From contig NZ_SDVB01000253.1 in assembly GCF_004137355.1 (NCBI RefSeq), positions 650,106-714,105 of the forward strand: DNA of 64,000 bases. The letters run 5' to 3'. Below the pieces are notes generated by a model that was given only the letters and a program-made list of their open reading frames with translations, had not been told where the DNA came from and did not search any database. Origin of the DNA: Ciceribacter ferrooxidans (GTDB lineage Bacteria; Pseudomonadota; Alphaproteobacteria; Rhizobiales; Rhizobiaceae). Position numbers and translations under genes: made by a program. Positions 12,220 through 20,138 of this stretch are shown here, in pieces; position 1 is the stretch's first letter, and every line of letters begins with the position of its first letter.

Positions 12220-13953
12220 TCAGCCCCGGTTCTCGAGCGAGCGAGAGACGAGCACGACCGGGATCAGCCCGGCGACGATGATGATGACAGCGGCGACCGA
12301 GGCGTCCTGCACCTTGGCTCGCGAGGCGTCCTCGTAAACGAGGGTCGCCAGCGTGTTGAAGTTGAAGGGGCGAAGCAGGATCGTCGCCGACAACTCCTTC
12401 ATCGTCTCGATGAAGACGAGGAGAGCTGCGGTCAGCACGGCCGGCCGCATGTTCGGCAGCAGCACCTCCTTCAGCGTCTGGAAACGAGTTCGCCCGAGCG
12501 CCCGCGCCGCCATGTCGAGATGCGGCGAGAGCTTGTGGAAGCCGGCGTCGATGGTGCCCTCCGCCATGGTGAGGAAACGCACGGTCGCGGCGTACACAAT
12601 CGCAAAGCCGGTGCCGGACAGCAGCAGGCCCGTCGAGACGCCGAACGCCGAGCGCAGCGCTCCGTCGACGGCGTTGTCGATCGCCGCGAGCGGGATCAAC
12701 ACGCCCATGCCGAGGATCGTTCCTGGCACGCCGTAGCCGAGCGAGGCGAGGCGGCTCGCACCCGCCGTCAGTCTTGTGCGCTCGGTGCGTGCTGCATAGG
12801 CGAGCATGAAGGCGAGAAGGATCGTCGCCACGGCCGCCGATGAGGAAACCAGGATCGAGTGGCCGAACGCCTTCAGAAGACGGGTGTCCGCGAAGTCGTC
12901 GAGGCGATGGAGCGCGAAACTCGAAAGAACGGCGACCGGCGTGACGAAGCCGACGAGAACCGGAATGCTGCAGAAGACGGTCGCGGCCCACCGGCGGGCG
13001 CCCGTGAGCTTCAGGCGCACGGCGTCGGGAACGACCGCCGTCGTCTTGTTGGACGAGAAGCGCTGCAGGCGCCGGGCACGGCGCTCGACGACCAGAAGGC
13101 CGACGACGAAGACGAGCATGACGCAGGCGATCTGGGCCGCGCCCGAAAGGCTGCCCCGGTTGAGCCAGGTGTCGTAGATCGAGAAGGTGAGCGTGTTGAC
13201 GCCGAGATATTCGACCGCGCCGATATCGTTCAGCGTTTCCATCATGACGAGCGTCAGCCCGACGATGATGGCGGGCCGCGCCATGGGGATCTGCACGCGG
13301 GTGAAGACCCTGAGCGGTCCGGCGCCGAGGGTGCGCGCGACGTCGGCCGCGGCCCGGCCCTGCATGACGAACATCGAGCGGCAGGCGAGATAGACGTAAG
13401 GGTAGAGCACCGCCGACATCACCAACACGGCTCCGCCGAGCGAGCGTATGTCGGGAAAGCTGTAGTCGCGGGCCGACTGAAACCCGAAGAGCGCGCGATA
13501 GGCGCTCTGTACCGGGCCGGTGAAATCGAGGAATTCGCCGAAGGCGTAGGCCGCGAGATACGAGGGGATGGCGAGCGGCAGTACGAGCGCGGACGAGAGA
13601 AGGCGCCGCAGCGGGAAATCGCAGGAGGCGACGAGCCAGGCGGTTCCGATCCCGAAAAGGCCGGTGAAGACGCCGGTGGCGACAAGCAATGCCAGCGTGC
13701 GGCCGGTTGCCCGCGGCACCACATTGGTCAACATGTGCTGCCAGTCGCCGCTTTCGGCCAGCCCGATCACGAAGATCGCGACGATCGGCATGGCCACCAC
13801 GACCGCGGCGACGATCGCCGCCAGGGAGGCAATGCCGAAACGGCCTCGTGCCGGCCTTGCATATCCTGTCGCTTCTCCGGACGTTTCGACCGACAAGCCC
13901 TTCGCCTCCGATACCAGATGCCTCGCCCGTGACGGGCGACCCACGACGACCAT
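12220..13953 (-). CDS. fbpB: Iron(III)-type ABC transporter permease (fused two-domain, FbpB/SfuB type)
   Basis: A 577-aa permease with about 12 hydrophobic segments made of two fused permease units. Each has its own EAA loop (DVARTLGAGPLRVFTRVQIP at about 241-260, and MAARALGRTRFQTLKEVLLP in the second half). This architecture is that of FbpB/AfuB ferric-iron permeases. Neither an ATPase nor a binding protein adjoins it; a matching binding protein gene lies 40 kb away at 53226-54269. The ATG at 13953 has a poor RBS; a TTG at codon 19, preceded by GAGG, is a plausible alternative that would still precede the first membrane helix. It converges with acsA2, separated by a small CCGGGGC hairpin at 12211-12229. 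Confidence 0.82.
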   Translation of the reverse strand: MVVVGRPSRARHLVSEAKGLSVETSGEATGYARPARGRFGIASLAAIVAAVVVAMPIVAIFVIGLAESGDWQHMLTNVVPRATGRTLALLVATGVFTGLFGIGTAWLVASCDFPLRRLLSSALVLPLAIPSYLAAYAFGEFLDFTGPVQSAYRALFGFQSARDYSFPDIRSLGGAVLVMSAVLYPYVYLACRSMFVMQGRAAADVARTLGAGPLRVFTRVQIPMARPAIIVGLTLVMMETLNDIGAVEYLGVNTLTFSIYDTWLNRGSLSGAAQIACVMLVFVVGLLVVERRARRLQRFSSNKTTAVVPDAVRLKLTGARRWAATVFCSIPVLVGFVTPVAVLSSFALHRLDDFADTRLLKAFGHSILVSSSAAVATILLAFMLAYAARTERTRLTAGASRLASLGYGVPGTILGMGVLIPLAAIDNAVDGALRSAFGVSTGLLLSGTGFAIVYAATVRFLTMAEGTIDAGFHKLSPHLDMAARALGRTRFQTLKEVLLPNMRPAVLTAALLVFIETMKELSATILLRPFNFNTLATLVYEDASRAKVQDASVAAVIIIVAGLIPVVLVSRSLENRG

Positions 13954-13988
13954 CTAGCGGAAACGGCCGGGGAAGGGAACCGGCGGCG

Positions 13989-16900
13989 TCAGTTCGCCAG
14001 GACGCGCGGCGAGGGGAAGGTGATCTCGACGAGCGTGCCTTCGTTCGGCGCCGAGTGGATCGCGAAGCTCGCCCGGTTGGCGTCGACCATCGCCTTGGTC
14101 AGCGGCAGGCCGAGCCCGGTGCCGTCGCTGCGGCCGCGCCCGCCCGCGGCGACCTGGCGGAACGGCTTCATCGCCATCTCGAGTTCGGTGCGCGACATGC
14201 CGATGCCGGTGTCGCGGATGCGCAGGACGACGCTACCGTTGCTCTCGTAGGAGGTCGACACGATGATCTGTCCGCCCGACGGGGTGAAGCGGATGGCATT
14301 CGCCAGGATGTTGAGCACGATCTGCTTGATCGAACGAAGGTCGGCGACCACGTTCGGCACAGACTGCGACAGGGCAGTGCGGATGATCACGCGCTGCGTG
14401 TTCGCCTGCGGCTGGACAAGCGAAACGGCAGACGCAACGGCTTCGTTCAGGCCGACGGCCTCGAAGTCGAGCTCCATTTCACCCGCCTCGATCTTGGAGA
14501 TGTCGAGGAGGTCATTGACGATGTCGAGCACGTGGCGGCCGGAGCGAACGATGTCGTTGGCGTATTCGGTATAGCGCGGATGGCCGATCGGGCCGAAGCG
14601 CTCACCGGCCATCATGTCGGCAAAGCCTATGATGGCGTTGAGCGGCGTGCGGATTTCGTGGCTGACGCGTGCGAGGAAGTCGCTCTTGTGGGTGTTGGCG
14701 GTTTCGGCGGCGCGCTTGGCGTTGCGCAGCTCCTCCTCGGTCCGCTTCCATTGCGTGATATCGCGGATGACGGCGCAATAGCCGTTCGAGGCGGCGAGCT
14801 TGCCGATGGTCATGAACAGCGGCAGGAACCCGCCGGACGCCTCGCGGCCGATCACCTCGCGCCCGTCGTTCAGCACGCTTGCGACGCCGTGGCCGGCAAG
14901 ACCCGCCAGATAGTCGAGAACCGCCTTCTGGCTCTCATGGGCGAAGAGCATCACGAAGGGTTTGCCGCGGGTCTCCGCCTCGTCGAAGTTGAAGAGTGCG
15001 CTTGCCGCGCGGTTCATCGAGCGGATGTCCCCTTCGGGACCGAGGACGACGACGCCGTCGGTGGCCGTTTCGAGGATCGAGCGCAGTTCCTCGATTTCCG
15101 CCTTCAGCGCCTGGTCTTCATCGGCAGGCTTCGGTGCCGGCTCGACGACGGTGAGCTGGACGGGTGGCCGGGTGGCCTTCACCGGAGCTTCGGTGGGGAT
15201 GAGAGCAAGCAGGAGCGCACTCGACTGCTCCCAGCGCACCGACTGCAGGCGTGCGGTGACCGGCACCAGCTGATCGTCGGCGCGCACCACCACCATGCCG
15301 CTCGCCTGGTCCGCGGCGCCTTCCAGCTCCTGCCGCTGAAGCAGGGCGTCGAGGCCTCCAGCCTCTCCCAACGCCTCCAGGGAGGCGTACCCGGTGAGGT
15401 TCAGGAATTCGGGATTGGCGTGGATCAGCCGGTCGCCGACATGGACGAGCAGTGCCACCGGCATCAGGTCGACGACGTCCGGCGACAGGCCGATATCGCG
15501 ACGGCTGCGCGGCAGGGCACCGGAGGGCGCCTGCGGGACTTCCCCTGCGGGCTCGTCCGGGATGGTTGTCGCGGTGTTCTCCGTAAGGACTGTGGCCTGT
15601 TCTTCCGTCTTTTCTTCCGTTTCCGGCGTCGTGGTTTGCGGCTCGGGCCTATCGATTCCGGCAACCGGCGGTTCCACCGTCTCCGCGCGGGCTTGTTCCT
15701 GTTGCGGCGCTTCGGCGCCGATCAGGCCGTTCGCTTCGAGCCGCCGGGCGATCTCGCGGAAAGCCGCCTGCTCGCCCGGCGTGAGGCCGTCGCGGCTGCG
15801 CGCGCGCCGCTCTTCGAGCTGCACCACCTTGTCGGAATGCCTTTTGCCGGGTGTCTCGGAGATGAGAAGCGCCGGCGGCTCGCCTTCTCCGGTTTCACGG
15901 GCAATGGAGGTTTCCGGCGGCACGGCTGCCGCGGCTTCCGGGGTCTCTGCGGCGGGCTCTGCGACCGGCGGCGAAACCTCGTCGGAAGGAGCGCCGAGCG
16001 TCAGGCCGGTGCCGGCGGGGTCCACCACGGCGTCCGCCAGCCGCACGATACCGAAGCCGCGGAAGCCGTCGAAATCGCGGTTGCGGTCGTAGGTGGGAAG
16101 CGCGGCGAGATCGACGGGCACACGCAAGGTCGTGCCTTCCACCGGCCAGGAAACCGAGCGCCCGGACCACGTGTCGCGACGCTTCAGGAGGTCGGCGATC
16201 TTTCCCTCTGGATCGAGGTTGAACGTCTGCGCGACTTCGATGAACGACCGCCCTTCGATCGCCGCCGAATGCGGTCCGACGGCTTCGGCAAATTCCTTCG
16301 AGACTTCGCTGAAACGGCCTTCGGCATCGATCTTCCAGACGAAGCGGGAGGCGCGATTGCTCGGACGGTAGACGAAGCCGCCGCCGGATTTCGTCTCGGA
16401 CGTGGCCGCAGGCTGTTCGGAGGCGGCAACCGTTTCAACCGCAGCCGGAAATTCCGCTTCTTCGTGCAGTTCCTCCGCGGCTTGCGGTTCGACAGATGTC
16501 ACGGCTTCTTCGACCGGAGCTTCCGAAGCGTACGCGACGAGAGGGACGATTTCTTCCGCCGCGACCTCTTCCGTCTCTGCTCCTTCCGCGTCCGGTGTCA
16601 GGACCTCGGGCGCCGTCTCGATTTCCTCGATGTCGCCGATCGCGTCGACCACGGCACCGTAAGCGGTTGCGGCATCCTCGACCGGCGGTTCTTCGGCCGC
16701 CGGCGATTCTGTCGCTGGCTCGTCGAAGCCGCCGCTCGGATCGAGATTGCCGAGGATCGTCTCTACTGCGAAGAGGAGATAGAGCGGCGGTTCGTCGGCG
16801 ACCCTGCCGATCGCCGCCGGCAGATAGCCACGGCCGGTCGGGATCGGACGCTTCACCAGCCGGTCGCGGTCGGCATCGACGAGCGCCACCAGCGTGCGTG

Positions 16901-17417
16901 CCGTCTGCGGGGTGATCGACAGGCCGGAAAAGGCAGGCGAGGCCGCAACGATCCTGCCGTCGGCGGCGAGCATCGCCATGTGCGTGTCCGGATCGTCGAG
17001 CCCGGTCAGCATGTCGCTCGCGCATTCGTCGACGCTGGGCCGTCGGCCGGTCGGCGGGATTGCGAGCAGGATCACGGGCTCTCCGGCGCGGATCTCGACC
17101 ATTTCCGCCGTCGCCTGGACGGGGACGCGCTGGAAACCCTGGGTCAGGCGGAGAAGCAGCGAACGCTGTTCGCCGACCTTCTGCAGCTGCCTCGCCGTCG
17201 ATTCGATCTGGCGAAAGGCGAGGTCGCTCCTGTCCGGTCCCTGGTCGAGAAAGTCGTAAATGGAGCCGTTGCCGAAGAAGTGCGCGCCCGCGCCGTTCGC
17301 CCAGAGCACCTGCTCGAGTCCGGTGGAAAACAGCACAAGGGCCTCGCCGCGCGCAAAGCGCCCGCGGACACTCTCGTGCACGGCGACGTCGATGAACGGG
17401 TACTGCTGAACGGGCAT
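13989..17417 (-). CDS. cbrA: Multi-PAS sensor histidine kinase, CbrA-like
   Basis: A 1142-aa soluble histidine kinase with no membrane segment. PAS-like regions are seen near the N-terminus (about 25-110), in the middle (about 350-460, SNRASRFVWKIDAEGRF), at about 650-760 (LMPVALLVHVGDRLIHANPEF) and just before the kinase (about 775-895). The phosphoacceptor motif SHEIRTPLNAIIGF places the histidine at residue 920. N, G1 and G2 boxes (ILANAIRF, DTGIGM, GTGLGLPL) are intact and no receiver domain is attached. The DHp sequence is of the PleC/DivJ class. In Sinorhizobium, CbrA near acsA2 and a phasin gene controls DivK/CtrA cell-cycle signalling and symbiosis; the neighbours here match that setting. 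Acidic Pro/Ala/Glu-rich linkers (about 220-340 and 500-640) are long. Confidence 0.85.
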   Translation of the reverse strand: MPVQQYPFIDVAVHESVRGRFARGEALVLFSTGLEQVLWANGAGAHFFGNGSIYDFLDQGPDRSDLAFRQIESTARQLQKVGEQRSLLLRLTQGFQRVPVQATAEMVEIRAGEPVILLAIPPTGRRPSVDECASDMLTGLDDPDTHMAMLAADGRIVAASPAFSGLSITPQTARTLVALVDADRDRLVKRPIPTGRGYLPAAIGRVADEPPLYLLFAVETILGNLDPSGGFDEPATESPAAEEPPVEDAATAYGAVVDAIGDIEEIETAPEVLTPDAEGAETEEVAAEEIVPLVAYASEAPVEEAVTSVEPQAAEELHEEAEFPAAVETVAASEQPAATSETKSGGGFVYRPSNRASRFVWKIDAEGRFSEVSKEFAEAVGPHSAAIEGRSFIEVAQTFNLDPEGKIADLLKRRDTWSGRSVSWPVEGTTLRVPVDLAALPTYDRNRDFDGFRGFGIVRLADAVVDPAGTGLTLGAPSDEVSPPVAEPAAETPEAAAAVPPETSIARETGEGEPPALLISETPGKRHSDKVVQLEERRARSRDGLTPGEQAAFREIARRLEANGLIGAEAPQQEQARAETVEPPVAGIDRPEPQTTTPETEEKTEEQATVLTENTATTIPDEPAGEVPQAPSGALPRSRRDIGLSPDVVDLMPVALLVHVGDRLIHANPEFLNLTGYASLEALGEAGGLDALLQRQELEGAADQASGMVVVRADDQLVPVTARLQSVRWEQSSALLLALIPTEAPVKATRPPVQLTVVEPAPKPADEDQALKAEIEELRSILETATDGVVVLGPEGDIRSMNRAASALFNFDEAETRGKPFVMLFAHESQKAVLDYLAGLAGHGVASVLNDGREVIGREASGGFLPLFMTIGKLAASNGYCAVIRDITQWKRTEEELRNAKRAAETANTHKSDFLARVSHEIRTPLNAIIGFADMMAGERFGPIGHPRYTEYANDIVRSGRHVLDIVNDLLDISKIEAGEMELDFEAVGLNEAVASAVSLVQPQANTQRVIIRTALSQSVPNVVADLRSIKQIVLNILANAIRFTPSGGQIIVSTSYESNGSVVLRIRDTGIGMSRTELEMAMKPFRQVAAGGRGRSDGTGLGLPLTKAMVDANRASFAIHSAPNEGTLVEITFPSPRVLAN

Positions 17418-17540
17418 GATGGACCTAAGTTAGCAACCGCCGCACTGTTCGGCAATTAACAGATTCTTAATATCTCCGGGTGTCGCGAGGGTCCAGCGCG
17501 GCACGGGGCTTTCGGGGAACACGGTTAACCGATCCGTTCA

Positions 17541-17589
17541 TTGTGCGACGCACAAAAATGTTGCAATGCACAAGAGGGGGTGCTATATA
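17541..17589 (+). promoter_or_regulatory. phaP promoter with overlapping TGC/GCA-rich operator
   Basis: TTGTGCGACGCACAA (17541-17555) is a perfect palindrome apart from its central base, followed by TTGCAATGCA (17561-17570). A consensus-like promoter is visible: -35 TTGCAA (17561-17566), a 17-nt spacer and -10 TATATA (17584-17589). TGC/GCA-rich operators covering phasin promoters are bound by PhaR, the PHB-responsive repressor, so repression by PhaR is inferred. Confidence 0.6.
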
Positions 17590-17646
17590 AGGGATATCCA
17601 AACAATTCGGGACGCATCAGCGGTCCCAACAAAGGAGTGCATTGAA

Positions 17647-18096
17647 ATGGCAAATGCAAAGAACAGCGACGTCTTCTCCTTCTCGGCCTTCGACCCGTCG
17701 AAGTTCACCGAGACCTTCCGCGACTTCGCCGAAAAGGGCGCCGCCCAGTCGAAGGACGCCTACGCCAAGATGAAGACCGCCGCCGAGGAAGCCAGCAAGA
17801 CCGTCGAGAACACGATGCAGACCGCCCAGGCCGGCACCGTCGAACTCGGCCTCAAGGCCATCGAAGCCCTGCGCACCAATGCCGATATGTCGCTTTCCCA
17901 CATGGAAGCGCTGCTCGGCGTGAAGTCGGTTGCCGAACTCGTCGAGCTCCAGACTGCGTTCCTGCGCAAGCAGGCCGAGGTGACCGTCGAGCAGGCGAAG
18001 GCCATGCAGGAAGCCGCCAAGAAGGTCGCCGAAACTGTCACCAAGCAGGGCAAGGAAGCCGCCGACAAGGCCATGTCCTCGCTGAAGGTCGCCTGA
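17647..18096 (+). CDS. phaP: Phasin, PHB granule-associated protein
   Basis: A 149-aa, helix-rich, Ala/Lys/Glu-rich protein of the phasin family (FSAFDPSKFTETFRDFAEKG at the N-terminus, then GLKAIEALRTNADMSLSHMEALLGVKSVAELVELQTAFLRKQAE, the family core). It coats polyhydroxybutyrate granules in the cytoplasm and controls their size and number. It has no signal peptide. The ATG at 17647 follows AAGGAGTGCATTGAA. It has its own promoter with a PhaR-like operator and a strong terminator, so it is monocistronic. It is divergent from cbrA, as phaP1 is remembered to be in Sinorhizobium. Confidence 0.92.
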   Translation: MANAKNSDVFSFSAFDPSKFTETFRDFAEKGAAQSKDAYAKMKTAAEEASKTVENTMQTAQAGTVELGLKAIEALRTNADMSLSHMEALLGVKSVAELVELQTAFLRKQAEVTVEQAKAMQEAAKKVAETVTKQGKEAADKAMSSLKVA

Positions 18097-18127
18097 TCCG
18101 CGCCTATCCGCATCATCGGAATAAAAG

Positions 18128-18155
18128 GACCGGGGCTTTGCTCCGGTCTTTTTTT
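18128..18155 (+). terminator. Intrinsic terminator of phaP
   Basis: GACCGGGGC (18128-18136) pairs with GCTCCGGTC (18140-18148) across a TTT loop and is followed by seven T residues. It is a textbook rho-independent terminator. Confidence 0.92.
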
Positions 18156-18234
18156 GTCCATGTCGAAAAGGGCTTGAAAAAATCGCCGAGTGCTCGTATG
18201 TGACCCCCTACAACGTCCCCTGGACGCTGGTTGT

Positions 18235-18311
18235 GCGGTTGTAGCTCAGTTGGTTAGAGCGCAGGTTTGTGGCACCTGAGGTCGTAGGTTCGATTCCCAC
18301 CAACCGTACCA
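18235..18311 (+). tRNA. tRNA-His (GTG)
   Basis: A 77-nt cloverleaf with encoded CCA (18309-18311). The acceptor is GCGGTTG (18235-18241) with CAACCGT (18301-18307), D-arm GCTC...GAGC, anticodon stem CAGGT/ACCTG enclosing the GTG anticodon, and T-loop TTCGATT. The first pair is G1:U72 and the discriminator is A73 with no encoded G-1:C73 pair. That is the unusual alphaproteobacterial form of tRNA-His, recognised by a specialised histidyl-tRNA synthetase. The T stem has one A-C mismatch. Confidence 0.95.
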
Positions 18312-18391
18312 TTTCTCCTTTGTCCGACCCGGATACATAGGTAACAGTTTGTCCCTGAGACATGGGTAACAAGCTCGTCCCGGCCTTACCG

Positions 18392-18823
18392 CTATCTCTC
18401 CGCGCCGAGAAGCGACAGCGTGCGCGGATCGGGACTGCCGTAGAAGTGCGGGAGCGCCGCGCCGAAGGGATGTTCCGCGGCACCCGCCGCGAGAAACAGC
18501 GTCAGGCACGAACGGAACTTGGCGTCGTCGGGTATGCCGAAGATCGCGTTCGCGCTCCGCTCGGGATGCGTGAGCACGGCTTCGACGCATTCCGTCAGCC
18601 GAGGTCCGAGCAGGGGATGGGCGAGATAGGCGCGGGCTTCGTCGAGCGAGGCGATGCCATAATATTGCGCCATCGGCGAGTGGCCGAGGCCGGAAAGCTG
18701 CGGAAAGATGAACCACATCCAGTGCGTCCGTTTGCGGCCGTCGCGTAGCTCCCGCAATACGTCGGAATAGACCGGCGCCTGCGCCTCGACGAAGCGTTCG
18801 AGATCGAAACCGTCGCTCTCCAT
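18392..18823 (-). CDS. DUF1810 family protein
   Basis: A 143-aa soluble protein. The block RKRTHWMWFIFPQLSGLG (about residues 29-46), followed by YYGIASLDEARAYLAHPLLGPRL and a conserved IFGIPDDAKFRSCLTLF, is the DUF1810 signature. Function is not established for the family. The start at 18823 is chosen because GAGGAGGG lies directly upstream and it gives the usual family length; the frame stays open much further upstream (to 19486), but that extension has no family similarity. It faces the tRNA-His gene. The 258-bp stretch from 18824 to 19081 upstream shows no further gene. Confidence 0.85.
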   Translation of the reverse strand: MESDGFDLERFVEAQAPVYSDVLRELRDGRKRTHWMWFIFPQLSGLGHSPMAQYYGIASLDEARAYLAHPLLGPRLTECVEAVLTHPERSANAIFGIPDDAKFRSCLTLFLAAGAAEHPFGAALPHFYGSPDPRTLSLLGAER

Positions 18824-19081
18824 GTCCCTCCTCCATCTTCCCCCCACATGCGGGCGCCGCGGAACGGCTGCCCGCACCGGGCAGACGATTTTCGCGCAGC
18901 CGTGCAGGATTGCAACAGGTAGCATTCTGCCCATTTTTCGCCTGAAAGAGCCGTGATCTTGGCTGCCGGGGACAAAGAAGGCGCTCGGCGAGGACCAGCC
19001 GCGCGGAATTCCCGCCGTGACTTTGCCGTCCGAATCGGATGAGAGAGCCCGCTCGAATAAGAAGCATGAGGGAGGTAACCC

Positions 19082-19348
19082 TTGGATATTTCTGAAGACG
19101 ACGTCACCCTGATCCGGGTGATGAAGCGCTACTTTGAAACCAAGGCCGAGGTCGGCGCCCTGAAGGCACAGCTCGAAGCGGCACGTCGCGCCGCCGGGGC
19201 GGAGATCGCGACCTTCTACGATCCGCGCAGCAATCTCGAACATGCGGATGTGATTGTCCGCCAGGAGCAGCTGAAGCGCGACATGCTGCGCCTGATGGAC
19301 TGGGCCGAAGCCTGGGGGCGCGGCGAGACCAGCGGTTCGGCAGGCTAA
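19082..19348 (+). CDS. Small coiled-coil-like hypothetical protein (88 aa)
   Basis: An 88-aa acidic protein that appears all-helical (DDVTLIRVMKRYFETKAEVGALKAQLEAARR) with an invariant-looking FYDPRSNLEHADVIVRQEQLKRDMLRLMDWAE C-terminal half. I do not recognise it. It begins with TTG at 19082, supported by GGGAGG 9 nt upstream; the only in-frame ATG (19121) would remove the first 13 residues. It is 94 bp ahead of the phosphoribosyltransferase gene on the same strand, so it may belong to the same PRPP-related cluster. Function unknown. Confidence 0.65.
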   Translation: MDISEDDVTLIRVMKRYFETKAEVGALKAQLEAARRAAGAEIATFYDPRSNLEHADVIVRQEQLKRDMLRLMDWAEAWGRGETSGSAG

Positions 19349-19442
19349 GCCTCGCGGCGATCGGGCGATTGCGGCGAGCCCGTCGGTGGCGTTATGCTTG
19401 CGGTTCGAACGTGCAAGCTGCTCTTCGAAGGGAGATGGCCCC

Positions 19443-20126
19443 ATGTCCTTTGCCGATCGGGAAGAGGCGGGCGAACGGCTCGCCACGGTGCTTGCCGCCT
19501 ATCGCGGTACGGACGCTGTCGTGCTGGCGCTGCCGCGGGGCGGCGTCGAGGTCGGCCTGCCCGTCGCACGGGCGCTCGGCCTGCCGCTCGATCTTCTGCT
19601 CGTGCGCAAGATCGGCGTGCCGTTCCAGCCAGAGGTCGCCATGGGCGCGATCGTCGACGGTGACAGGCCGGAGGTCGTGCGCAACGAAGACGTGATCCGC
19701 TATGCGGGGGTGTCGGACAAGGATTTCGAGGCCGCCTGCCGCAAGCAGCTCGAAGAGATCGAGCGCCGCCGCGGTGTCTACCTCGAGGGGCGCGAGCCCG
19801 TCCCGGTCGGCGGCAGGACCGCCATCGTTGTGGACGACGGCGTGGCGACCGGGGCGACGCTGAAGGCGGCGCTGAAGGGCCTCGCCGCAAAGGACCCGCG
19901 CCATATCGTCGTCGCCATGCCGGTGATCCCCGCAAGCCTGATCCCGGAGCTGGAGGAACTCGCCGAAAAGGTCATCTGCCTCGAAGATCTCGGTCCGATC
20001 GGTGCCGTCGGCGCCCACTATCGCTATTTCCCCCAGCTCGAAGACGCCGACGTCGTCGCCTGCCTGGATGCCGCGGCGAAGCCAACCGCCGCAAGTCCGG
20101 CGGGCGGTGGCCCTCCGCCGGCCTGA
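19443..20126 (+). CDS. Phosphoribosyltransferase-family protein
   Basis: A 227-aa cytoplasmic protein with the type I phosphoribosyltransferase PRPP-binding loop AIVVDDGVATGATL (about residues 120-133) and an N-terminal ALPRGGVEVGLPVARALG block that forms the PPi loop of this subfamily (COG1926-like). Members are often annotated only as predicted phosphoribosyltransferase; the base or nucleotide acceptor is unknown. The start is at 19443, where GGGAGA precedes the ATG; the longer frame from 19386 lacks family similarity. It converges (12-bp gap) with a PRPP-synthetase fusion gene, so PRPP maker and PRPP user are neighbours. The C-terminus ends in a low-complexity Pro/Ala/Gly tail. Confidence 0.85.
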   Translation: MSFADREEAGERLATVLAAYRGTDAVVLALPRGGVEVGLPVARALGLPLDLLLVRKIGVPFQPEVAMGAIVDGDRPEVVRNEDVIRYAGVSDKDFEAACRKQLEEIERRRGVYLEGREPVPVGGRTAIVVDDGVATGATLKAALKGLAAKDPRHIVVAMPVIPASLIPELEELAEKVICLEDLGPIGAVGAHYRYFPQLEDADVVACLDAAAKPTAASPAGGGPPPA

Positions 20127-20138
20127 GATCGCGGGCGA

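Noticed and set aside
13689-17459. Very long plus-strand open frame (1256 codons) opposite cbrA
   Set aside because: It is antisense to a clear histidine kinase with all motifs. Its translation is Arg/Gly/Asp-rich without any domain, a usual shadow in GC-rich DNA.
18824-19486. Long N-terminal extension of the DUF1810 frame
   Set aside because: No similarity to the family, crosses the 88-aa gene, and a strong RBS marks the start at 18823.
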